In this document: piece by piece, positions 1 through 4,813 of the stretch | How the letters are laid out: each line of letters begins with the position of its first letter | How positions within the stretch are numbered: position 1 is the stretch's first letter | NCBI GenBank assembly: GCA_030837305.1 | Contig: JAUPKT010000137.1 | Span: forward strand, 1 to 6,089 | Length of the DNA stretch: 6,089 nt | Source: Thermodesulfobacteriota bacterium | Lineage (GTDB): Bacteria > Desulfobacterota > Desulfomonilia > Desulfomonilales > Desulfomonilaceae | Reading direction: 5' to 3' | Translations under genes and position numbers: made by a program | The notes under the pieces: model-generated | Databases searched by the model: none | What the model saw: the letters and a program-made list of their open reading frames with translations, nothing else | Told to the model about the DNA's origin: nothing

Positions 1-5
1 AGGCG

Positions 6-542
6 GTGTTCATGCGGATGCAAGCGGGTTTCTTTACCGGTTCGGACAAGCAAACTATAACGAAAGCGGCCCTCTTGGCGGAGGGACTTACTCAGCGTTA
101 TTTTGGGTTGCCGGATAACGAGTGGACGAGAAATCCGTATGGAGTTTTTACTCGAAAGGACATTCACGAATCCCTGCATGAGCCGGATATATTTGCTCAC
201 GTCGTCCTGTACGACACAAGACTGAGACCGGGAGTCAAGAATGCGGGGACCAAGAGATATGGTGTTGTTCTTCAGGACCCCAACATCTTGGGTGCTTTAC
301 TGCGATCCTCATGTCATGACCTCTGGACTCTTAGTTTGTTCATACTGACTCACGAGTTGGTTCATATAACCCGTTTTCGAAGGTTTGATGTGAATTTTTT
401 CGGGGATGTCCATGAGAGGGATCGAGAAGAGCAGTTGGTTCATGGAGTGACCAAAGATATTTTGAGGGGTATTACGAGTATTGATCATGTATTGGAACTC
501 TATGACAAGCAGTTTGGCCTGGACAATTGTGATAACGCATAA
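6..542 (+). CDS. Uncharacterised protein with HExxH zinc-metallopeptidase-like motif
   Basis: I do not recognise a named family. The protein is up to 178 residues, soluble, with no signal peptide or membrane segment. The hydrophobic helix around residues 108-120 ends in HELVH (H116, E117, H120), the zinc-binding and catalytic pattern of zincin metallopeptidases. A second acidic stretch follows at 137-146 (ERDREEQLVH) and runs into a predicted helix; E141 or E142 could be the third zinc ligand, as in gluzincins. Protease activity is inference only. The start is uncertain: GTG at 6, ATG at 12 and ATG at 18 are all in frame, and the frame is open to the window edge, so the gene may begin upstream. 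It sits 32 bases before the FmdB-type gene on the same strand and probably shares its transcript, which links it loosely to the propionate genes. The reading frame is confident, the function is not. Confidence 0.8.
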   Translation: MFMRMQAGFFTGSDKQTITKAALLAEGLTQRYFGLPDNEWTRNPYGVFTRKDIHESLHEPDIFAHVVLYDTRLRPGVKNAGTKRYGVVLQDPNILGALLRSSCHDLWTLSLFILTHELVHITRFRRFDVNFFGDVHERDREEQLVHGVTKDILRGITSIDHVLELYDKQFGLDNCDNA

Positions 543-560
543 AACTCATAGGAGATAATT

Positions 561-566
561 GGAGGT
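561..566 (+). promoter_or_regulatory. Ribosome binding site of the FmdB-type gene
   Basis: GGAGGT lies 8 bases before the ATG at 575. This fits a strong Shine-Dalgarno site and fixes the start, giving the MPIYEYRC amino terminus typical of the family. Confidence 0.75.
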
Positions 567-574
567 ACGAGAGG

Positions 575-853
575 ATGCCGATTTACGAATACCGGTGCTG
601 CAAATGCGGCAAGGAATTTGAGGAATGGCAGAAGTTTTCAGATCCACCGGTGGATGCGTGTCCGGACTGCGGGGGAAGCGCTTCCCGATTGATATCGCAC
701 TCGACGTTTGTGTTGAAGGGCACGGGGTGGTACGTGACCGACTATGGACGGAAGGATTCTGGTGGCGGAAGTGCAAAGAAACACTCTGAGAGCAGCGCAG
801 AAGGAACTTCCACTCAGACATCGTCCGATTCCTCATCCACCGCGAGCAGCTAA
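575..853 (+). CDS. FmdB-family zinc ribbon protein
   Basis: This is a 92-residue protein beginning MPIYEYRC, the hallmark start of FmdB-type putative regulatory proteins. Two cysteine pairs form the single zinc ribbon: C8 and C11 (with an extra C9 between them) and C29 and C32. The family's GTGWYVTDY segment follows at residues 49-57. Residues 61-92 are a low-complexity tail rich in Ser, Thr and Gly, probably disordered. The family was named from a gene next to formamidase and has been proposed as regulatory, but its biochemical role is poorly established. Homologs are commonly found beside unrelated metabolic genes, so position here is weak evidence of function. The gene lies 31 bases before the epimerase and is probably cotranscribed with it. 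Family assignment is secure; a role in controlling propionate metabolism would be a guess. Confidence 0.93.
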   Translation: MPIYEYRCCKCGKEFEEWQKFSDPPVDACPDCGGSASRLISHSTFVLKGTGWYVTDYGRKDSGGGSAKKHSESSAEGTSTQTSSDSSSTASS

Positions 854-884
854 CCGCCATTAGAGAGAGGCATGGGCTCCTGCC

Positions 885-1292
885 ATGAAGATAAAGAAAA
901 TAGCTCATCTAGGTGTCGCGGTGCATGATCTTGATGCCGCGTTAAAGTTTTTTACCGGAGGGTTGCCGCTGGAGCTGACACATACTGAAGATTATCAGGG
1001 CATGAAGATTGGGTTTATACCGGTGGGGGAAAGCTCCATTGAGCTTCTTCAGGATGTTTCCGGTTCATCGGCCATCAAGAAGTTTCTTGAAAAGAACGGA
1101 GAGGGTATACATCACATCGCCTTCGAAGTGGATGACATTTACCAGGCGGTTGAGGAACTCAAGGCCCGTGGCGTAAGACTTATCGATGAGACGCCACGTC
1201 AGGGCGCGCATGGCATGACCATCGCGTTCATGCATCCCAAGGCCAGTCATGGTATTCTCATGGAGTTGTGCCAACCGATGGTGTCCCATTAA
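885..1292 (+). CDS. mce: Methylmalonyl-CoA epimerase
   Basis: This enzyme interconverts (S)- and (R)-methylmalonyl-CoA in the cytoplasm, linking biotin-dependent carboxylation of propionyl-CoA to the B12-dependent mutase. The 135-residue length matches the family. It is a vicinal oxygen chelate fold of two repeated modules: IAHLGVAV near the N terminus (H8) and IHHIAFEVDD in the second half (H77 by alignment of the two repeats). E127 in GILMELCQ and an acidic or amide residue in SIELLQ (E53 or Q56) complete the usual divalent-metal site. The GEGIHHIAFEVDDI stretch is highly characteristic. The start is ATG 885, with a purine-rich GAGAGAGG at 863-870 rather far upstream, so translation may be partly coupled to the preceding gene. 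It is followed after 83 bases by a biotin carrier and then by the mutase, which supports the assignment. Confidence 0.95.
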   Translation: MKIKKIAHLGVAVHDLDAALKFFTGGLPLELTHTEDYQGMKIGFIPVGESSIELLQDVSGSSAIKKFLEKNGEGIHHIAFEVDDIYQAVEELKARGVRLIDETPRQGAHGMTIAFMHPKASHGILMELCQPMVSH

Positions 1293-1298
1293 TGTTTC

Positions 1299-1334
1299 GG
1301 GCCTCTGCTCAGGAAAAGCTTGCAGCAGGGGCTC
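1299..1334 (+). other. Stem-loop between epimerase and biotin carrier genes
   Basis: Bases 1299-1309 pair with 1324-1334 in an 11-bp stem (9 Watson-Crick and 2 G-U pairs) around a 14-base loop. It is followed by only a short CTTTG, so it is at best a weak terminator. It could instead be an RNA-stability or processing hairpin that sets different levels of the flanking genes. The pairing is seen directly; the function is inferred. Confidence 0.45.
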
Positions 1335-1360
1335 TTTGTGCTTCTACATGAAGATAATCG

Positions 1361-1367
1361 AGGAGGT
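1361..1367 (+). promoter_or_regulatory. Strong ribosome binding site of the biotin carrier gene
   Basis: AGGAGGT, a near-perfect anti-16S match, lies 8 bases before the ATG at 1376. It is much stronger than the site of the upstream epimerase, consistent with a carrier protein made in larger amounts. Confidence 0.8.
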
Positions 1368-1375
1368 TTAAGGAT

Positions 1376-1588
1376 ATGGCTGAAGTGACCATGCCCATGA
1401 ACGGCAAGGTGATCGAGGTAAAGGTAGGCCTTGGTGACGCTGTGGAAGAAGACGCAGAGGTTGTCATCATCGAAGCCATGAAGATGGAGTTGCCGGTTGT
1501 GGCTCCCGCAAGTGGAGCAGTAAAAGAGATCAAGGCCCAAGTTGGTCAGTCCTATCAAGTTGGCGATGTTCTTGTCGTAATCGAATAA
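1376..1588 (+). CDS. Biotin carboxyl carrier protein (free-standing biotinyl domain)
   Basis: This is a 70-residue protein consisting of just one biotinyl/lipoyl-attachment domain. The biotinylation signature EAMKME is at residues 33-38, with K36 as the lysine that biotin protein ligase would modify. The mirrored hammerhead half follows (VVAPASGAVKEI, then QVGDVLVVIE). The glycines at 10 and 47 and the turn at 61-64 are as expected. The carrier shuttles CO2 between the sites of a multi-subunit biotin enzyme. Next to epimerase and mutase, the likely enzyme is propionyl-CoA/methylmalonyl-CoA carboxylase, decarboxylase or transcarboxylase. A general acetyl-CoA carboxylase role is less likely because AccB normally has a long N-terminal extension, absent here. 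No carboxyltransferase or biotin carboxylase gene is adjacent within the window, so the partner must be upstream of it or elsewhere. Confidence 0.93.
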   Translation: MAEVTMPMNGKVIEVKVGLGDAVEEDAEVVIIEAMKMELPVVAPASGAVKEIKAQVGQSYQVGDVLVVIE

Positions 1589-1744
1589 TTGGAGACACTT
1601 GAGGGGGTAAGGGGCTGCGGCTGAGTGCTGCGGATTGAGGGATCCCTTTATCCTGACCCTAATGCCGGTTCACCACGTGGCAGCGTCGAACATGGCGGTG
1701 CCGTTCTCCTTAATAAGGCTCAATCCGAGTCATGGGGTAGCGCT

Positions 1745-1783
1745 TTCAACCTTGCCGAAAAGGTTTGAACGAACACACGTTCG
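1745..1783 (+). other. Two adjacent hairpins in the mutase leader
   Basis: The first hairpin pairs TTCAACCTT (1745-1753) with AAGGTTTGAA (1760-1769), a 9-bp stem with one bulged base and a 6-base loop. The second follows immediately: CGAAC (1770-1774), loop ACAC, GTTCG (1779-1783). No run of T follows, so this is not a standard intrinsic terminator. A role in mRNA stability or protein binding is possible but unproven. Confidence 0.4.
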
Positions 1784-1852
1784 AAGAGGACCCCACGGTT
1801 ATCAACTATCCATTGTTGTTTCATAGAGATCTACCCTTGTTTTTCACATTTC

Positions 1853-1860
1853 AGGAGGTG
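1853..1860 (+). promoter_or_regulatory. Ribosome binding site that fixes the mutase GTG start
   Basis: AGGAGGTG sits 4 bases before the GTG at 1865 (6 bases measured from its GGAGG core). The strength and spacing select this GTG; the resulting N terminus (MSEEFRDK) is the usual short polar start of stand-alone mutase catalytic chains. Confidence 0.85.
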
Positions 1861-1864
1861 CCGC

Positions 1865-3526
1865 GTGTCCGAGGAATTTAGAGACAAGGCCGTGCAATGG
1901 GACGAGAAAGTGACCGCTCAGGTTGCGAAGCGACCGGAACGCAAGCAGGAGTTTACAACGGTATCGGGTATGCCCCTGCGGAGGGTGTATTGGCCTTGGG
2001 ATGCGGAGGCGCTGGATGTGGAGGGAGACCTCAACTTTCCAGGGTCTTATCCCTTCACCCGTGGCGTACAGCCTACCTTATATCGGGGTCGTTTCTGGAC
2101 CATGCGCCAGTATGCAGGCTTTGGCAGCGCCGAGGAAACGAACGCTCGATTCAAGTACTTGATCGAACAGGGCCAAACCGGATTGTCCGTGGCTTTTGAT
2201 CTACCCACTCAAATTGGATACGACTCGGACCATGAATTGGCAGCCGGCGAAGTTGGAAAAGTCGGGGTAGCCATCGACAGCATTGAGGACCTTGCTCGGT
2301 TGTTTGATGGGATTGATTTATCGGCGGTAAGCACATCAATGACCATCAATTCTCCTGCGGCGATATTGCTGGCCATGTACATCGGTGTGGCAGAGGAACA
2401 GGGCGCCGACGTCTCCAAATTGCGGGGCACTATTCAGAACGACATTCTCAAAGAGTACCCTGCTCGGGGCACCTATATTTTCCCTCCCCAACCGTCCATG
2501 AGGATCATTACGGATATTTTTGCCTTCTGTCATCAGCAGATACCGTTGTGGAACACGATAAGCATCAGTGGTTATCACATTAGAGAGGCTGGATCCACGG
2601 CGATTCAGGAGGTGGCGTTTACCTTGGCAAACGGCATTGCCTATGTGAAGGCGGCCATAGAAGCGGGCATGGACGTGAATGATTTTGGGGAAAGGCTGAG
2701 CTTTTTCTTTAACGCTCACCAAGACTTTCTCGAAGAAGTGGCCAAATATAGAGCTGCCCGTCGTATGTGGGCCCGAATCATGAAGGAGCGTTTTGGCTGC
2801 ACGAACCCCCGGGCAATGATGCTGCGTTTCCACACCCAAACAGCGGGTTGCACTTTGACTGCGCAGCAACCGGACAACAATGTGGTGCGTGTTGCATTTC
2901 AGGCTCTCTCTGCCGTACTGGGAGGAACCCAGTCCCTGCACACGAATTCCCGGGATGAGGCCTTTGCCCTGCCGAGTCAGGATTCAGTCCAGATTGCTCT
3001 GCGCACGCAGCAGGTGATTGCCCATGAAACAGGGGTCGCAGACACGGTGGATCCATTGGCGGGATCGTATTGCATCGAGGCGCTGACCAACGAGATAGAA
3101 AAGAAGGCCAACGAATACATCAAGCAGATTGATGACATGGGTGGGGCAGTCAAAGCGGTGGAGTGCGGGTTCATCGAGCAAGAGATTCAGGAATCGGCGT
3201 ATCAGTTCCAGAAAGCCGTCGAGTCCGGAGATCAGGTCATCGTCGGCGTGAACAAATTCCAGACAGGCACAGCGCCGCCTACGAATCTTCTCCGGGTTGA
3301 CCCTACGGTTAGAAAAATGCAGATTGATCGACTGGGGAAATTGCGCAACGAGAGAGATAACAATGCTGCATCGGCATCCCTTGAGGAACTGAGAAGGTGC
3401 GCTCAAGGAACCGACAATGTCATGCTTCCTATTCTCGATGCCGTTAAGAAACGGGTAACTCTGGGCGAGATCTGTGGGGTTCTGAGAGAAGTATTTGGAG
3501 AATATACGCACGCCTCCCAATGCTAA
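1865..3526 (+). CDS. mcmA1: Methylmalonyl-CoA mutase, catalytic (large/alpha) chain
   Basis: This chain catalyses the adenosylcobalamin-dependent rearrangement between (R)-methylmalonyl-CoA and succinyl-CoA, a cytoplasmic step of propionate oxidation or formation. Its 553 residues cover the TIM-barrel substrate domain and linker only. Landmarks are [13 protein letters not shown] (81-93), [17 protein letters not shown] (106-122), [11 protein letters not shown] (188-198), PPQPSMRI (207-214), SISGYH (233-238) and TQSLHTNS (355-362). Y83, R213 and H238 correspond by motif to Tyr89, Arg207 and His244 of the Propionibacterium enzyme. Keeping both Tyr and Arg favours methylmalonyl-CoA over isobutyryl-CoA or 2-hydroxyisobutyryl-CoA mutase, which replace them. 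The protein ends at GEYTHASQC, where fused enzymes continue into the B12-binding domain, so a separate small subunit is required and none is in the window. The chain is intact, with no frameshift. It is preceded by epimerase and biotin carrier genes in the same orientation. Confidence 0.96.
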   Translation: MSEEFRDKAVQWDEKVTAQVAKRPERKQEFTTVSGMPLRRVYWPWDAEALDVEGDLNFPGSYPFTRGVQPTLYRGRFWTMRQYAGFGSAEETNARFKYLIEQGQTGLSVAFDLPTQIGYDSDHELAAGEVGKVGVAIDSIEDLARLFDGIDLSAVSTSMTINSPAAILLAMYIGVAEEQGADVSKLRGTIQNDILKEYPARGTYIFPPQPSMRIITDIFAFCHQQIPLWNTISISGYHIREAGSTAIQEVAFTLANGIAYVKAAIEAGMDVNDFGERLSFFFNAHQDFLEEVAKYRAARRMWARIMKERFGCTNPRAMMLRFHTQTAGCTLTAQQPDNNVVRVAFQALSAVLGGTQSLHTNSRDEAFALPSQDSVQIALRTQQVIAHETGVADTVDPLAGSYCIEALTNEIEKKANEYIKQIDDMGGAVKAVECGFIEQEIQESAYQFQKAVESGDQVIVGVNKFQTGTAPPTNLLRVDPTVRKMQIDRLGKLRNERDNNAASASLEELRRCAQGTDNVMLPILDAVKKRVTLGEICGVLREVFGEYTHASQC

Positions 3527-3615
3527 GGGTGAGTATCGCTATCGCTTCCTGATGGCACCTTCTCGTTGCGAGCCGACCAAATCAATCCCGGCAAGCGGTT
3601 CTCGCGTTTGTTTTT

Positions 3616-3648
3616 GGCGATAAGCCTCATATAAGGCATTTATTCGCC
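3616..3648. repeat. Nested imperfect inverted repeat downstream of the mutase gene
   Basis: The outer arms GGCGATAA (3616-3623) and TTATTCGCC (3640-3648) are complementary apart from one bulged base. Inside them, GCCT (3624-3627) faces AGGC (3634-3637) around CATATA. As RNA it would form a broken hairpin about 90 bases after the mutase stop. It lacks a following T run, so a role in 3'-end protection or factor binding is as plausible as termination. Confidence 0.45.
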
Positions 3649-3665
3649 TGAAACGATCGTGACAT

Positions 3666-3679
3666 GTCGGATTCCCGAC
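3666..3679. repeat. Short GC-rich hairpin
   Basis: GTCGG (3666-3670) and CCGAC (3675-3679) pair around the 4-base loop ATTC. It is small, without a T-tract, and could be chance; it lies just after the nested repeat. Confidence 0.3.
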
Positions 3680-3793
3680 CGTGCGCCAATTCTAAGAACG
3701 CCAAGAATCACGATCTCTTGATGGGACGGCTCGTCTCAATATGTGCGCACGTTCTTCGAGAGGCTGGAGACAGGCTTTAAGCGCTTGGCCCGT

Positions 3794-3806
3794 TCCTTGA
3801 CAAGGA
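3794..3806. promoter_or_regulatory. Palindrome over the -35 box, candidate repressor operator
   Basis: TCCTTG-A-CAAGGA is a perfect 6+1+6 inverted repeat that contains the TTGACA -35 hexamer of the regulator's promoter. DtxR/MntR-family dimers bind palindromes with CCT...AGG-type half sites and often repress their own genes, so this is a natural autoregulatory operator. The palindrome is seen directly; binding is inferred. Confidence 0.5.
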
Positions 3807-3825
3807 TTTCGGTGTGGAACATACT
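3797..3825 (+). promoter_or_regulatory. Sigma70-type promoter of the DtxR-family regulator
   Basis: The consensus -35 box TTGACA (3797-3802) is separated by exactly 17 bases from CATACT (3820-3825, 4 of 6 matches to TATAAT). Transcription would begin near 3832, about 20 bases before the ATG at 3854. This implies a short leader and shows that the longer open frame beginning at 3743 is not the true protein start. Confidence 0.65.
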
Positions 3826-3840
3826 GAGCGCCCATTCATT

Positions 3841-3848
3841 AGAGGGGG
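3841..3848 (+). promoter_or_regulatory. Ribosome binding site that decides the regulator start
   Basis: AGAGGGGG lies 5 bases before the ATG at 3854. No comparable site precedes the in-frame GTG at 3743, which also lies upstream of the proposed promoter. Confidence 0.7.
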
Positions 3849-3853
3849 TTTTC

Positions 3854-4603
3854 ATGGAAGATTCTAAGTCCCTTTGTCCCCTCAGTTCCGCTATGGAAGA
3901 CTATTTGGAGGCAATATACCACCTCGAGCAGGAGCATCGAATCGCGAGGGTGAGGGATATTGCCGACCGGCTCAAAGTGCGAATGTCTTCCGTCACGTCG
4001 GCTTTACGGACTTTAAGTGCACGAGGCCTACTGAAATACGATCCGCATCAGTACATCACACTTACCGAAGAAGGCGCCCGGCAGGCTCAGGATATTGTCC
4101 GTAGACACGTAATACTGAAGAGGTTCTTGGTCCGGGTGCTCAAGATTGATAATGCGTCGGCAGAAGACAATGCATGCCGTATCGAGCACCACTTGGATCC
4201 GGAAGTTATCGAAAGGCTGGTGGACTTTCTGGGATTCATGGAAATGTGTCCCGTGGATCAGACTCGATGGGTCTATGGCATCGCGGAGAGTTGCGACGAC
4301 TGTGAAACGTGTCTTGAAAGAGCCAAAGGCAAGTTAAGGACACGGGCTCGAGCCCAGGAAGCCGCAGTAGCGGGGGGTATGACGTTGGCCGAAGCCATTC
4401 CAGGGTCCCAGGTATTGATCGAGAGTTTACCTCGAGGATCGTCCTTTTCCGGTTTACCCGCGATGGAATCCGTCGATATAGGGGCGATAGTCGAAATAGA
4501 ACACCGTGACGACAAATCGGGTTCGCTGCAAATCAACGTCAAGGGCTACCGCCTAAGCCTGGACGAGGAACACGCTTCTCGCATTCTCGTGAAACCCATC
4601 TGA
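3854..4603 (+). CDS. DtxR/MntR-family metal-dependent repressor with FeoA-like domain
   Basis: This is a 249-residue cytoplasmic transcription regulator. Residues 12-75 form the winged helix-turn-helix (SSAMEDYLEAIYHL start, recognition region VRMSSVTSALRTLSARGLL). Residues 76-130 are the metal-binding and dimerisation region, and 174-249 are a FeoA/SH3-like domain ending VKGYRLSLDEEHASRILV. By alignment from memory, D16, E19, H85, E111 and H112 match Bacillus MntR metal ligands, while C108 replaces the MntR Glu and matches Cys102 of DtxR, so the metal (Fe or Mn) is not certain. C132, C147, C150 and C153 form a cysteine cluster between the domains that could bind zinc or another metal. The family represses metal-uptake genes when Fe(II) or Mn(II) is bound. 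ATG 3854 is chosen over GTG 3743 because of the ribosome site and promoter. The only gene downstream in the window is an MFS carrier, not a metal transporter, so the target is unclear. Confidence 0.92.
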   Translation: MEDSKSLCPLSSAMEDYLEAIYHLEQEHRIARVRDIADRLKVRMSSVTSALRTLSARGLLKYDPHQYITLTEEGARQAQDIVRRHVILKRFLVRVLKIDNASAEDNACRIEHHLDPEVIERLVDFLGFMEMCPVDQTRWVYGIAESCDDCETCLERAKGKLRTRARAQEAAVAGGMTLAEAIPGSQVLIESLPRGSSFSGLPAMESVDIGAIVEIEHRDDKSGSLQINVKGYRLSLDEEHASRILVKPI

Positions 4604-4657
4604 CCGTACCCCCCGGATTACCAAACGGATTCTTAATCAGTACAAACACGGCATGAT

Positions 4658-4813
4658 ATGACGGTTTCCGAAATTAATGTGAGATTGGCGTGGCCAATCA
4701 CCGAACTATTCAGAAGAGTTGAGATTGCTGCGTCATGGTGTGCGAACACTGAAGCAATTCGGGAAGAACTCTCGGGAATGCCTGCAAGACTTAGAAAAGG
4801 CTATCATGGTTAA
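4658..4813 (+). CDS. Possible 51-residue small ORF overlapping the transporter start
   Basis: An ATG at 4658 opens a 51-codon frame (MTVSEINVRLAWPITEL...) whose TAA stop at 4811-4813 overlaps the transporter's ATG at 4806 by 8 bases, a geometry seen in translationally coupled genes. The predicted peptide is polar and helix-like (EIREEL, RLRKGYHG at the end) with no motif I recognise. Against it: there is no visible ribosome binding site, third-position bases show no bias, and the inverted repeat at 4683-4699 falls inside it. The frame is closed upstream by a TAA at 4634. I consider it more likely non-coding than coding. Confidence 0.22.
   Translation: MTVSEINVRLAWPITELFRRVEIAASWCANTEAIREELSGMPARLRKGYHG
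4683..4699. promoter_or_regulatory. Perfect 7-bp inverted repeat upstream of the MFS gene
   Basis: GATTGGC-GTG-GCCAATC is a perfect inverted repeat with a 3-base centre, about 107 bases before the transporter ATG. Size and symmetry fit a dimeric repressor or activator site; as RNA it would be a tight hairpin. It does not resemble the CCTTG/CAAGG palindrome in front of the regulator, so a different factor may be involved. Confidence 0.4.
4793..4800 (+). promoter_or_regulatory. Likely ribosome binding site of the MFS transporter
   Basis: AGAAAAGG lies 5 bases before the ATG at 4806. It is moderate in strength but favours this start over the in-frame TTG at 4719, which would add 29 polar, basic residues before the first membrane helix. 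Confidence 0.55.

Larger units (their letters stand above)
1589..1864 (+). other. Intergenic leader before the mutase gene
   Basis: This 276-base region holds an 8-bp palindrome CCACGTGG at 1673-1680 and two adjacent hairpins at 1745-1783, listed separately. I see no convincing sigma70 or sigma54 promoter, no U-tailed terminator and no cobalamin-riboswitch B12 box. A 54-63-codon open frame crosses it but has no ribosome binding site and no recognisable protein character. Whether the mutase has its own promoter here or is read through from the carrier gene cannot be decided by eye. Confidence 0.5.
3527..3796. other. Noncoding gap between mutase and regulator
   Basis: This stretch and the promoter after it make up a 327-base gap without a supported gene. 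It contains a nested inverted repeat (3616-3648), a small GC-rich hairpin (3666-3679) and short palindromes GTGCGCAC (3743-3750) and AAGCGCTT (3779-3786). Open frames starting at 3552 and 3720 encode only 23 and 19 residues without ribosome binding sites. No remnant of a B12-binding domain or other mutase partner was recognised. Confidence 0.55.
4604..4805. other. Gap between regulator and MFS transporter
   Basis: These 202 bases contain the perfect inverted repeat at 4683-4699 and a doubtful small open frame (4658-4813). No good -35/-10 pair and no terminator hairpin with a T-tract was seen, so transcription of the transporter could come from here or from the regulator promoter. Confidence 0.45.

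Noticed and set aside
1764..1800. tRNA T-arm-like stretch around ACACGTTCGAAG
   Set aside because: No acceptor or anticodon stem could be found around it. It is part of the small hairpin instead.
1635..1826. 63-codon open frame in the mutase leader
   Set aside because: It has a TTG start (or internal ATG 1662), no ribosome site, no recognisable motif, and it overlaps the hairpins.
1589..1864. Cobalamin riboswitch upstream of the B12-dependent mutase
   Set aside because: No B12-box-like sequence was found in the leader, and the hairpins present do not resemble that fold.
2336..2941. 201-codon open frame on the minus strand
   Set aside because: It lies wholly inside the unmistakable mutase coding sequence. 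Its product has no coherent domain character, so it is a shadow frame.
3553..3569. Sigma54-like TGGCAC...TTGC
   Set aside because: The GG and GC elements are 12 bases apart rather than the required 10, and no gene follows at a suitable distance.
3743..3853. N-terminal extension of the DtxR-type protein from GTG 3743
   Set aside because: The promoter (3797-3825) lies inside it, there is no ribosome site before 3743, and known family members begin close to the MEDYLE motif, as the ATG 3854 product does.
4719..4805. 29-residue extension of the MFS protein from TTG 4719
   Set aside because: It is a rare start codon without a ribosome site, and it would add a polar, basic segment unusual for these carriers. 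ATG 4806 has AGAAAAGG at proper spacing.
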